A stretch of DNA of 64,000 nt. Origin: Actinomycetes bacterium. GTDB taxonomy: Bacteria; Actinomycetota; Actinomycetes; Propionibacteriales; Propionibacteriaceae. Below, one piece after another: positions 37,152-45,988 of the stretch. The stretch lies in NCBI GenBank assembly GCA_023442485.1, contig JAEZZG010000003.1:1-64000 (forward strand). The letters run 5' to 3'. The notes beneath the pieces are model-generated. The model saw only the letters and a program-made list of their open reading frames with translations, searched no databases and had not been told where the DNA came from. The translations under genes were made by a program, and so were the position numbers. Numbering within the stretch: position 1 is the stretch's first letter; each line of letters begins with the position of its first letter.

Positions 37152-37967
37152 ATGGGCGCGATCAACCATCTCATGTCTGCAATGAAGAAACTCCGACCTT
37201 CGTCCTTGCTCTACTCCACCTACGAGACTCGAGTGGTCAAGCAGTTTGAGAAGGATCAACTTCCCAAACATGTCGCGGTGCTCGCCGACGGGAATCGACG
37301 CTGGGCGCGGATGAACGCACCAGATCAACCCCTGGTAACGGGCTATCAAGCCGGGGCTGACAAGTTACGCCAACTGGTGTCGTGGTGTGCCGAGGTTGGC
37401 GGGATCGAGGTGGTCACCCTCTGGGTGCTCAGCACCGACAATCTCTCTCGCTCTGCCGAAGATGAACTCGACCCCCTACTCGGCGTCATCGCGGACTTGG
37501 TAGCTAGCTTGAGTAGTTCTGGATTAGGGACGGTTCAGCTCGTCGGTGACGTGAGTCTGCTCCCGGACGAGATCGCTTCGCGGATGTTGGCGGATTCACA
37601 GGCATCACAATCTGTAGCAGGGCCGCTGCACATCAATATCGCGGTGGCGTACGGGGGCCGTCACGAGATTCGCAACGCACTGCGCGAACTACTTGCTGAC
37701 GCAGCCCACCGAGGGATCACTACCCAAGAACTTGCCGAGACCCTCGAGACAGACCAAATCGCCCAACACCTCTATACCGCTGGTCAACCAGACCCAGACC
37801 TGCTAATCCGTACCTCAGGGGAACAAAGACTCAGCGGTTTCATGATGTGGCAGTCGGCCCACTCCGAGCTGTATTTCTGCGAAGCCCTGTGGCCAGACTT
37901 CCGACGCATCGACTTCTACCGCGCCCTGCGTTCCTTCTCCCAGCGAGAGCGCCGCTACGGCAAATGA
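37152..37967 (+). CDS. uppS: Cis-prenyltransferase (isoprenyl diphosphate synthase, UppS family)
   Basis: 271 residues. The catalytic Asp is in VAVLADGNRRWAR near residue 44; STDNLSR near 96 and LIRTSGEQRLSGF near 218 are conserved, and the C-terminus FRRIDFYRALRSFSQRERRYG is typical. The ADGNRRWA form, instead of MDGNGRWA, is that of the actinobacterial short-chain enzyme making Z,E-farnesyl diphosphate, so chain length is uncertain. ATG 37152 has TAATCT six bases upstream, the leaderless pattern. It is divergent from hemolysin III with a shared palindrome. Confidence 0.88.
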   Translation: MGAINHLMSAMKKLRPSSLLYSTYETRVVKQFEKDQLPKHVAVLADGNRRWARMNAPDQPLVTGYQAGADKLRQLVSWCAEVGGIEVVTLWVLSTDNLSRSAEDELDPLLGVIADLVASLSSSGLGTVQLVGDVSLLPDEIASRMLADSQASQSVAGPLHINIAVAYGGRHEIRNALRELLADAAHRGITTQELAETLETDQIAQHLYTAGQPDPDLLIRTSGEQRLSGFMMWQSAHSELYFCEALWPDFRRIDFYRALRSFSQRERRYGK

Positions 37968-37994
37968 GGGGCACCCTTGCGCTCGGCGGGGACC

Positions 37995-40022
37995 CTAACA
38001 GCGGGTCCACAACGGGTCGCGCAGCTCGTTGTAGTCAGTGACCGGCTCGAAGCACACCGTCCCTCGGCAGATGAAGGCCTGCGCTTGCCCGTCAGAGCTT
38101 GTTTCGCGCTGATCAAACAAATGTCCAAACCCGCTCGTCCCTGGGCGAGCGCACACCAACGCCGATCCCGCCGGAGCCATCCGCCACACCGCACAGTTGA
38201 GCAGACTAAACGGGTCACCGTCGGCGTCAACCACCACGACCTGGGCGGGTTTGAGGCCCTTGCGGGCTTCGTCCGTGATCAGATACTCCTGGACGGCCCA
38301 ACCGGCGTGACGCGGATATTCGGCCATCACGGAATCACAGGTTTCCAAAGCTGAATCAGCCCGGTTGAGGTAGTCGTCACGACACGAAAGGAGGCCTACC
38401 AGCCGCAGCGCCTGGATCATGGTCGCTGTTGCGGACGGGGTCGGGTTATCCCGCAGATCGCGAGGGCGGAGGAAGACTTGCTGGGCGGCGTCATAAAATC
38501 CACCGTCATCCGCACTAAACCGGGCTATCACCTGATCGAGACACCACTGGGCACGCTCCAGCCAGATTGGATCACCGCAGGCCCCGGCAAGACGGGCGAA
38601 ACCGAGGGCGACAGCCGCATAATCTTCGGTCACGCCTGGAACAGTGTGGGCGACACCGTCTACCGAGACTCGCCTGAGCTCGTCGCCGACGACGTGGGTA
38701 TCCCACAAATACCGGGCGCAACGAAGCGCCGAATCGAGCCATTCCTGTTCGCGGAAGAGCATCGCGGCAGTCACCAGGGAGTCAATCAACCATCCGTTCC
38801 AAGCAGCAACTACTTTGTCATCGCGGCACGGACGGGCGCGCTGATCGCGATCTTCCTTGAGGATGGGAAGGACTCGATTGACCCTGCCCCAGTCGGTGGA
38901 GCCGAGAATCTGCAGGGTAGACAAACCGGCGCCGTAGGTGCCCTCGGTGGTGACGTGGAACTGTTTGGCCGCCCACGCTCCGTCCTCTGGGCCGAGGGCG
39001 TCAATCAGCAAATCAATGCTCCACAGATAGTAGATCCCTTCAAAGGTGACCCCGGCCTTGTCGGGGGAATCGGCGTCCAGGCTGGCTGCGAAACCGCCGC
39101 CAGATAGGCCCATCTCATCGAGTAGCCACGAGATAGTTGAGTAGATGACTCGCTCGAATAGGTCTCTCTTGGCCGGGTCATGGACGGGGGTACGCCGCCA
39201 AACCCGGCAGTAAGCACCGAGAAGGAGGGCGTTGTCGTAGAGCATCTTCTCGAAATGAGGGATGGCCCAGGATGCGTCGGTGGCGTAGCGATGGAAACCA
39301 CCGCCGACTTGATCGAAAATGCCGCCACGAGCCATGGCCTCTGCACTGAGTTGAGCCATCTCGAGGCTGCCGGTCTCACCCTTGACGGTGAGGGCATCGA
39401 GGAGGGTGGGGTTCGGAAACTTAGGTGCCGCGCCGAAACCAGAGTTGATCATGTCATAGCTATCGGCGATCGTCTTGATCACGTCAATGGCGTTGGACTT
39501 CGCTGTTTCTCCACCACCAGCAACAACGCCTTGCAACGATTCTGCAACTGCCGCTGCGGTGCTTTCCATCTCATCGCGGCGTTCCTGCCAGGCGGTGCCG
39601 ATGGTTTCGCACAGCTCACGGAAAGACGGCAGACCGTCTCGGGGCTCTGGAGGGAAGTAGGTTCCGGCGAAGAAGGGGTCTCCGTCAGGGGTAGCAAACA
39701 CGGTGTTGGGCCAGCCACCTTGACCGGTGAGGGCCTGGGTGGCGGTCATGTAGATAGCGTCCAGATCGGGGTGTTCTTCGCGGTCAATCTTGATCGGGAT
39801 GAAATAGCGGTTGACGATCTCGGCGACCTCAGGGTCCTCGAAGGACTCCGCTGCCATGACGTGACACCAGTGACATGCCGAATAGCCCAGTGAGATCAGC
39901 AGGGGCAGGTCGCGGCGACGCGCCTCAGCTAGAGCGTCCTCACACCACGGCCACCAATCAATCGGATGATCTGCGTGTTGCTTCAGGTAGCTGGACGTGG
40001 CTGAGGACAAGTGATTTGACAT
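37995..40022 (-). CDS. Thioredoxin-domain protein, YyaL/DUF255 family
   Basis: 675 residues. The N-terminal thioredoxin-like domain has the redox motif GYSACHWCHVM near residue 50, with HPIDWWPW before it and GGWPNTVFATPDG after. The remainder is an alpha/alpha barrel like that of glycosidases and epimerases (PHFEKMLYDNALLL near 255). The biochemical role of this widespread family is not established. ATG 40022 gives the standard N-terminus. It is convergent with uppS. Confidence 0.88.
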   Translation of the reverse strand: MSNHLSSATSSYLKQHADHPIDWWPWCEDALAEARRRDLPLLISLGYSACHWCHVMAAESFEDPEVAEIVNRYFIPIKIDREEHPDLDAIYMTATQALTGQGGWPNTVFATPDGDPFFAGTYFPPEPRDGLPSFRELCETIGTAWQERRDEMESTAAAVAESLQGVVAGGGETAKSNAIDVIKTIADSYDMINSGFGAAPKFPNPTLLDALTVKGETGSLEMAQLSAEAMARGGIFDQVGGGFHRYATDASWAIPHFEKMLYDNALLLGAYCRVWRRTPVHDPAKRDLFERVIYSTISWLLDEMGLSGGGFAASLDADSPDKAGVTFEGIYYLWSIDLLIDALGPEDGAWAAKQFHVTTEGTYGAGLSTLQILGSTDWGRVNRVLPILKEDRDQRARPCRDDKVVAAWNGWLIDSLVTAAMLFREQEWLDSALRCARYLWDTHVVGDELRRVSVDGVAHTVPGVTEDYAAVALGFARLAGACGDPIWLERAQWCLDQVIARFSADDGGFYDAAQQVFLRPRDLRDNPTPSATATMIQALRLVGLLSCRDDYLNRADSALETCDSVMAEYPRHAGWAVQEYLITDEARKGLKPAQVVVVDADGDPFSLLNCAVWRMAPAGSALVCARPGTSGFGHLFDQRETSSDGQAQAFICRGTVCFEPVTDYNELRDPLWTRC

Positions 40023-40109
40023 GGTTACACCCTAGACGAAACTCAGCGGGGAGCCGAATGTGGGCACCGGGCCAAAACTAACCAGGCTTTGACCCGTCAC
40101 AGAGCAGCC

Positions 40110-40793
40110 TCAGTCAACGTCGAGGGCGTCGCGGAACCACTGAGTAATCGAGGTGGGGTGGGTGATCGCGGTGCCGACGACGACGGCGAAGGCCCCAGAA
40201 TCCCGTGCGGCCTTGGCGTCTGCAGTGGTGTGGACCCGTCCCTCGGCGACCACGGCGTGACCAGGTAAGGCCTCGGTGAGTTCACGGATCAAGTCAAGGT
40301 CAGGTCCGACGGTCTTTGGACGGGCGGGGGTGTATCCAGCAAGGGTGGTGCCGACGATGTCAACACCGGCTTTGGCTGCGGCAACGCCCGAATCGAAGCT
40401 ATCGCAGTCTGCCATGATCGCGACCTCGGGGTATTGTGCCCGAATCCCCTCGACGGTTTCGGCAAGGGTGAGCCCGTCTGGACGGTTGCGCAAGGTGCCG
40501 TCAATGGCGACGATGTCTGCGCCTGCCTCGATCACGGCCAACGCATGTTTGAGAGTCGGGGTGATAAAGACTCCCTCTCTGCCGTCCTTCCAGATGCCAA
40601 TCACGGGGATGTCGATACGTTCTTTCACCAGGCGGATGTCGTCAAGCCCTTGAGCCCGGACGGCGGACGCCCCTCCCAGTTCAACAGCCTGGGCAATCTC
40701 GGCCATGGTCTCGGGGTTGCGCATCGGCTCCCCCGGATATGCCTGGCACGAGACGATCAACTGCCCAGCAAGAGGGGCAACGAGCTTATGCAT
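40110..40793 (-). CDS. nanE: N-acetylmannosamine-6-phosphate 2-epimerase
   Basis: 227 residues, TIM barrel of the NanE family. LIVSCQAYPGEPM at the N-terminus, IGIWKDGREGVFITPT near 60, AIDGTLRNRPDG near 90, and the C-terminal phosphate loop VVVGTAITHP are conserved. It converts ManNAc-6-P to GlcNAc-6-P in sialic-acid breakdown. ATG 40793 has GAGAGG at the right distance; the in-frame ATG 40835 does not. It is the last gene of the sia-nan operon, 116 bp after nanA. Confidence 0.93.
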   Translation of the reverse strand: MHKLVAPLAGQLIVSCQAYPGEPMRNPETMAEIAQAVELGGASAVRAQGLDDIRLVKERIDIPVIGIWKDGREGVFITPTLKHALAVIEAGADIVAIDGTLRNRPDGLTLAETVEGIRAQYPEVAIMADCDSFDSGVAAAKAGVDIVGTTLAGYTPARPKTVGPDLDLIRELTEALPGHAVVAEGRVHTTADAKAARDSGAFAVVVGTAITHPTSITQWFRDALDVD

Positions 40794-40909
40794 GATTAAA
40801 CCTCTCAGTGATCTTCTACGACGATCTATGCACAACGACCGAGTATCGACGTGGCAACGACGGATACGTTCAATCGTTGGATGACGATACCCCCAATTTC
40901 TCGCACACG

Positions 40910-41836
40910 CTACCAGGTGGTAACTGGGCGCTGAATCTGGGCGGCGTCCACGATTCTGGCAATGGCTTGTGCCTCTTCGTCACCAAGGGATTCCATCGGC
41001 TCTGACATGGTGTTGTGCGCAATCACACCGAGGTGGCGCAGTGCCGTCTTGAAGGCGCCAATACCTGCAGTCGGACCGACGCGTCCGTGCGTAGAAAAGA
41101 CGATCTCAAAGAGGCGGGCGAGCCGGTTCTGTTCGGCAACACCTTCGGTGACGTCTGCGGAGCGCATCGCTCGATCCAGCTTGATGTAGCCGAGCGGGTC
41201 AACATTGCCCAGACCGGGAACGCAACCGTCAGCACCGGCGAGATAGGCCCCGTCGACGACGACTTCGTGCCCGGTCAGACAGCTCAGCGGATGTCCGGCG
41301 GCTTCGTTGAACATGCACAATCTCCGGAAGGAGACGTCGTCACCCGACGAATCCTTCACACCGGCGAGAACCCCGTCTTGACCAAGACGCACCAGCAATC
41401 CCGGTGAGAGTTTGGTGTGGACACAGACGGGGATGTCGTAGGCGAACAGCGGGATTGACGAGTGACGGGCGATGGTGCGGAAATGTTGCTCGGTTTCTGC
41501 CGGGCCAGTGATCGCGTAGAAAGGTGCCGTGGCAACGGCGACATCTGCGCCAATCTCTTGGGCACGCTCGAGATTCTGCATAACCCGCGATGTCTGCATA
41601 TCGATCAGACCGGCAAACACCGGGACCTTGTGGTCAACATGGGCGACGATTTCGCGCAGCACCAGGTCACGCTGCTGATTCGTCAAGAATGCAGCCTCAG
41701 ACGAGGAGCCGAGCGCGAAAATACCGTCAACCCCGGCAGCAAGCAGCCAATCAAGGAGCCTGTGCAGGGAATCTACGTCCACCTGGCGATCCGGGGTGAG
41801 CGGAGTCAAGAGCGGAGGGATAACGCCACGAAACAT
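40910..41836 (-). CDS. nanA: N-acetylneuraminate lyase-like protein (DapA/NanA family)
   Basis: 308 residues of the DHDPS/NAL barrel. The Schiff-base Lys is in LAGVKDSSGDD near residue 165, the Tyr in FAYDIPVCV near 137, and the substrate loop is ALGSSSEAAFL near 45 in place of GTTGE. Operon position makes it the aldolase that splits N-acetylneuraminate into ManNAc and pyruvate. ATG 41836 (MFRGVIPPLLTP) fits relatives; ATG 41848, abutting AGGAG, is the alternative. Frames further upstream overlap siaI. Confidence 0.85.
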   Translation of the reverse strand: MFRGVIPPLLTPLTPDRQVDVDSLHRLLDWLLAAGVDGIFALGSSSEAAFLTNQQRDLVLREIVAHVDHKVPVFAGLIDMQTSRVMQNLERAQEIGADVAVATAPFYAITGPAETEQHFRTIARHSSIPLFAYDIPVCVHTKLSPGLLVRLGQDGVLAGVKDSSGDDVSFRRLCMFNEAAGHPLSCLTGHEVVVDGAYLAGADGCVPGLGNVDPLGYIKLDRAMRSADVTEGVAEQNRLARLFEIVFSTHGRVGPTAGIGAFKTALRHLGVIAHNTMSEPMESLGDEEAQAIARIVDAAQIQRPVTTW

Positions 41837-41870
41837 CTTAAATAACATCTCCTGTAGATGCGGATCGAAG

Positions 41871-42713
41871 CTAGGCAACCTTCTGGTCAGGTTTAGGTAG
41901 CAACGACGGGGTCGCGGACAACAACTTACGGGTGTAGGGGTCTTTCGCGTGGTGGAAGACTTCCTCAGCAGGACCAGTCTCGATGATCTCGCCACCAAAC
42001 ATAACCGCGATCCGGTCGGAAACGTATCTGACGGTATTGATATCGTGCGAAATGAACACAATTCCTAGACCAAGTTTGACCTTCAAATCCATCAGCAGGT
42101 TCAAAACCTGGGCCCGCACCGACACGTCTAGAGCCGAAGTCGGCTCGTCAGCGACGATGATGTCGGGGCTGAGGGCCAGTGCTCTCGCGATGGCGACGCG
42201 CTGACGCTGACCACCCGAAATCTGCCTCGGCAAAACATCTAGTGCAGATTCGGGTAGACCCACTAGCCGAATCAGCGACCGAACCCTTTCTTCGCGTTCG
42301 GGGATGGTTCCGACCTTGTGTACCCGCATCGGATCCATGAGCTGATCCTTGACCACCATCCTCGGGTTGAGCGCGGTAGCCGGGTCCTGGAATACCATCC
42401 CGATGGAGCGGCCGAAGGTCTTGCGCATCTGACCCTTGATTCGCAGGGGTTCGCCTTTGAATCGGATCGTCCCAGACGTCGGCTGCTGCAACCCCACCAG
42501 GACCTTTGCCAGGGTGGACTTCCCGCAGCCGGACTCCCCCACGATCCCGACGGTCTCGCCGCGAGAGACACGGAAGTTGACGTCCCGATTCGCATGGACC
42601 CGATTGGGGCGGAAGAGCTTGCCCGTGCGGGTCTTATAGATCACGTTGATGTTCTCCATCTCCAAGATGGGAGATTCGGTCAAGGCCGGCTGATCAAACA
42701 CGATCTCAGACAT
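41871..42713 (-). CDS. siaI: Sialic-acid ABC transporter ATPase (OppF/SiaI type)
   Basis: 280 residues. Walker A GESGCGKST near residue 55, signature ISGGQRQRVA near 155, Walker B IIVADEPTSALD near 178 and FISHDINTV are all canonical of the peptide/nickel subfamily. ATG 42713 has AAGGAGG before it and overlaps the siaG stop by 8 bp. With the ATPase half of SiaG it should form the motor of the importer. The substrate is inferred from the nan genes; oligopeptides would be the default for the subfamily. Confidence 0.85.
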   Translation of the reverse strand: MSEIVFDQPALTESPILEMENINVIYKTRTGKLFRPNRVHANRDVNFRVSRGETVGIVGESGCGKSTLAKVLVGLQQPTSGTIRFKGEPLRIKGQMRKTFGRSIGMVFQDPATALNPRMVVKDQLMDPMRVHKVGTIPEREERVRSLIRLVGLPESALDVLPRQISGGQRQRVAIARALALSPDIIVADEPTSALDVSVRAQVLNLLMDLKVKLGLGIVFISHDINTVRYVSDRIAVMFGGEIIETGPAEEVFHHAKDPYTRKLLSATPSLLPKPDQKVA

Positions 42714-44721
42714 GAGACGCCTCCTTAGCGGCTTCGAGGGCATCGGTTGAGGAGTAGAAGTGGGTCGGCTGACCAGCGACTGGACGCAAGGTGGGCTTCT
42801 CGTCGAGGCCAACGGTCGGATGGGATGAACGCGGAGCGAACCGGTCACCGGGAACGAAGTCCGACGGGGACGGAACCGTGCCGCGCACCTGGTGGAGACG
42901 ATCAGCTTCGGACTCGATCGATAGCACCGCACCCAACAGACCCTGGGTGTATTCATGCTGCGGGTTGGACAGTAGCTCGATGGTGTCGGCTTGTTCGACC
43001 ACCTGGCCGGCGTACATCACCGTGATTCGGTGGGCTAGCTGAGCAACCAGGGCGAGGTCATGGGAGACGAACTGCATCGCGAACCCGAGCTGTTCACGCA
43101 GATCATTGAGCAGGTCGACAACCTGCTGCTGGACGGTGACGTCCAAGGCTGTGGTCGGCTCGTCCGCGATGACCAAGGACGGATTCCGGGTCAGACCCAT
43201 AGCGATCAAGACGCGCTGACGCTGACCGCCAGACAATTCGTGCGGGTAGGACTTCAAAGTGCGAACCGGGTCGAGGCCGACCAGTTCCAGGAGTTCCTCA
43301 GCGGTGCGGGCTCCCCCACGCCGGGTGAGCTGTTTCATCTGAGCCTTGATCAACATGGACGGGTTCAGCGAGGAGAGCGCGTCCTGGTAGATCATGGCGA
43401 GCTCGTGGCCACGCAGCTTGTTGCGCTGCGAGGCGGACATCTTGAGCAGATCCTTGCCCTTGAACAAGATCTCGCCCTTCAACCTGGCGGTGTTGGGCAA
43501 CAAGCCCATGATCGCCAGCGAGGTGATCGACTTACCACAACCGGATTCACCGACGAGACCCATGGTTTGGCCGGGGTAGATTTCGTAGCTGAGCCGGTCA
43601 ACGATGTCGACATTACCGTGGGCACCCGGGAAGGCGATACACAGATCTTTGACCTGAATCAGCGGCTCCAAACCATCGGAATGGAAGATGAGTCGGTCGT
43701 TGCGGGCTAGTTCGGCGAGTTTGAGTTGGTTGAGGTTATCGGCCAAGATCGCCGAATCCTTCTCTTCATCAATCGCACCGAGGACGATGTCATCGGACTT
43801 CTTGTCGGCGGCGGCAGCCAACAGACGCTCTTCGTCGGCCTCCACATCGACGGGTTTGCGGATAGCCGGGGAGGCTAGCGAGTCCGTCAGACCCTCGGAG
43901 AGGATGTTCAGCGCCAAGACGGTGAGCAGGATCATCAGGCCCGGGAAGAAGGTCGGCCACCAGTAGCCATTGAGGAGGAGGACCTTGCCGTCGGCGAGGA
44001 TATTGCCCCACGACGGGTTCGGCGGCTTGACACCGGCGTTGATGAAGGACAGGGATGCCTCGAAGACGATCGCGTCAGCAACCAGCACCGTCGCGAAGGT
44101 CAAGATCGGGGCCAGGCAGTTACGGAAAACATGCTTGAACAAGATCCACGGAATCGGAGTCCCGATGGTTTTTGCCGCAGATACATAGTCTTCACCGAAC
44201 TGCGCTAAGACATTGGCTCGCACCACGCGAGACAACTGCGGGATATAGAGGAAGCCGATCGCGAAGACCAACACCGGCAGCGACTTGCCCCACACAGCAA
44301 CGAAGACCGCTGCCAGGGCGATACCGGGGAAAGACATCACGATGTCGAGGATTCTCATGATGATCTCGGAGGTCACCTTGCCGGAAGTCGCCGCAATCGA
44401 CCCGAGGATGAAGGCAAAGAACAAGGCCATCAGTGTCGCGCAGATACCAATGATGAGGGATTTGCGGGCACCGAAGAGGACGCGGGAGAAGATGTCGCGT
44501 CCGATGGCGTCGGTACCGAAGTAGTGTTCGGAGCTCGGCGGCTGCACTGCGGGGCCGCTGGCTAGCGGATCGAAGGCGGCCAGTAGGGGTGCAAAAATCG
44601 CGGCGAGCACGATCAAACCGAGGAAGGTGACGGCGATCTTGGAACCGATCGGCAGTTTCTTCCAACCGGCGAATCTGTGACCGGCTTTCGATTCGAGTTT
44701 CTTCGTCAGGGTATCTCTCAC
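42706..44721 (-). CDS. siaG: Fused permease-ATPase of the sialic-acid ABC transporter (OppC-OppD fusion)
   Basis: 671 residues joining two normally separate subunits. Residues 1-290 are an OppC-type permease (five or six membrane segments, coupling motif in FGEDYVSAAKTIGTPIPWIL). A charged linker of about 70 residues follows. Residues 365-671 are an OppD-type ATPase with GESGCGKSI near 405 (Ile after KS instead of Thr), signature LSGGQRQRV near 515 and VIADEPTTALD near 538. The same fusion is known in the corynebacterial SiaEFGI sialic-acid importer. GTG 44721 follows the siaF stop by one base, with AGGAG eight bases before. Confidence 0.88.
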   Translation of the reverse strand: MRDTLTKKLESKAGHRFAGWKKLPIGSKIAVTFLGLIVLAAIFAPLLAAFDPLASGPAVQPPSSEHYFGTDAIGRDIFSRVLFGARKSLIIGICATLMALFFAFILGSIAATSGKVTSEIIMRILDIVMSFPGIALAAVFVAVWGKSLPVLVFAIGFLYIPQLSRVVRANVLAQFGEDYVSAAKTIGTPIPWILFKHVFRNCLAPILTFATVLVADAIVFEASLSFINAGVKPPNPSWGNILADGKVLLLNGYWWPTFFPGLMILLTVLALNILSEGLTDSLASPAIRKPVDVEADEERLLAAAADKKSDDIVLGAIDEEKDSAILADNLNQLKLAELARNDRLIFHSDGLEPLIQVKDLCIAFPGAHGNVDIVDRLSYEIYPGQTMGLVGESGCGKSITSLAIMGLLPNTARLKGEILFKGKDLLKMSASQRNKLRGHELAMIYQDALSSLNPSMLIKAQMKQLTRRGGARTAEELLELVGLDPVRTLKSYPHELSGGQRQRVLIAMGLTRNPSLVIADEPTTALDVTVQQQVVDLLNDLREQLGFAMQFVSHDLALVAQLAHRITVMYAGQVVEQADTIELLSNPQHEYTQGLLGAVLSIESEADRLHQVRGTVPSPSDFVPGDRFAPRSSHPTVGLDEKPTLRPVAGQPTHFYSSTDALEAAKEASHV

Positions 44722-44722
44722 G

Positions 44723-45688
44723 TCACACGCTCCTAATCCTCGGGTTGACAAGCACATAGAGCATGTCGACAAGAATGTTGATCACGATGAAGGCAATGGC
44801 CACCGTCAAGGTGACGCCCTGAACCAGGAATACGTCGTTGCGGGTGACCCCGTCGAGAATCTGCACACCCATGCCTTGGATGGCGAAAATAATCTCGATG
44901 ATCACCGCACCACCCATCAGGTAGCCGATCCGCAGGCCCAAGACGGTGATCGGGGAGATCAGTGCGTTGCGCAGCACGTTACGTCCCACGACGATCACCT
45001 TCGGGATACCCGAACCGATCGCGGTGCGCACATAGTCTTTGTCGAGTTCTTCAACCATGGAGGTGCGGACCACACGGGTCAACGATCCCGCGACCGGGAT
45101 ACCCAAGGCGATAGCCGGCAAGGCGATGGAGTTGAAGTAGGCCGACGGGTTCTCAGTGAGCGGAATCCACTCAGAGACGAGCGCCGGGAAGACGTAGGCA
45201 CCGCCGGGGATATTGCCGAGCCACTGGATCAGCAAGATAGCCAGCCAGAAGGACGGGGTAGCCAGGAAGAGGATGGAGATAACGCGAATCACCTGATCGG
45301 GCCAGCGGTCACGGAAGATAGCTGAGATAACCCCGAAGATCAGGGAGAAGACGACGGCGATGAGAAGACCCCAGAAAGTCAGTTGCAAGGTAACCGGGAA
45401 GGCTTTGGCGATCACTGTGGTCACCGAAGCGTTGCCGGTGGTGGTGCCGAGGTCTCCGTGGAGCATGTTCCAGAAGAACCTGCCGTACTGGACAAATAGC
45501 GGGTCGTTGAAGCCGTGGGCTTCACGGTACGCTTCCAGAGCTTCTCGGGAAGCAGATTCACCCAGCGCGAGACGGGCCGGGTCTGCTGGAGAGAAAGACA
45601 TGATGATAAACACCAGCAATGTCACCCCGACCACCATGATCGGGAAGGCCACCAATCTTCGCCCAATAAGTCGAATGAGGTTAGACAC
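44723..45688 (-). CDS. siaF: Permease of the sialic-acid ABC transporter (OppB type)
   Basis: 321 residues with six membrane segments. The EAA coupling loop reads ELDKDYVRTAIGSGIPKVIV near residue 208, and the N-terminus (RLIGRRLVAFPIMVVGVT) is typical of OppB/DppB. The start is GTG 45688 with AGGAG upstream. It lies 300 bp behind siaE on the same strand; two hairpins in that gap probably lower its expression relative to the binding protein. It pairs with the membrane half of SiaG. Confidence 0.88.
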   Translation of the reverse strand: MSNLIRLIGRRLVAFPIMVVGVTLLVFIIMSFSPADPARLALGESASREALEAYREAHGFNDPLFVQYGRFFWNMLHGDLGTTTGNASVTTVIAKAFPVTLQLTFWGLLIAVVFSLIFGVISAIFRDRWPDQVIRVISILFLATPSFWLAILLIQWLGNIPGGAYVFPALVSEWIPLTENPSAYFNSIALPAIALGIPVAGSLTRVVRTSMVEELDKDYVRTAIGSGIPKVIVVGRNVLRNALISPITVLGLRIGYLMGGAVIIEIIFAIQGMGVQILDGVTRNDVFLVQGVTLTVAIAFIVINILVDMLYVLVNPRIRSV

Positions 45689-45718
45689 GTAGGGCTCCTA
45701 TCAGCCTGAGCTACGAAA

Positions 45719-45749
45719 TATGGGGCATCGCTTGTGGTGATGCCCCATA
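45719..45749 (-). terminator. Intercistronic hairpin upstream of siaF
   Basis: Perfect 11-bp stem TATGGGGCATC/GATGCCCCATA with a 9-base loop, 30 bases before the siaF start. Likely a partial terminator or RNA processing element. Confidence 0.55.
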
Positions 45750-45946
45750 AGAACAAGGGATGTGAGCGGATGAGTGTCGAACGCAACTGGACTTGTCGGA
45801 GCGACTAGGCGGCGGCGCTTGATCGCTTCAGTCAGTGCGGGTGTGCTGGCTCGAGCTGTAACGCCCTGTCGAGAGAGTCATGCGCGTGGCTGCACTGCCA
45901 GGGGCGACCCCCAAACGGCTTGACCGCTCGGCACCCATTCACCAGT

Positions 45947-45974
45947 GGGTGGGCTCATCACCGTGAGCCCACCC
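45947..45974 (-). terminator. Hairpin just after siaE
   Basis: Perfect 10-bp stem GGGTGGGCTC/GAGCCCACCC, 8-base loop, 15 bases after the siaE stop. No T-run. It probably protects the siaE message and allows only partial read-through to siaF. Confidence 0.6.
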
Positions 45975-45988
45975 AAATAGGCGAAGTT

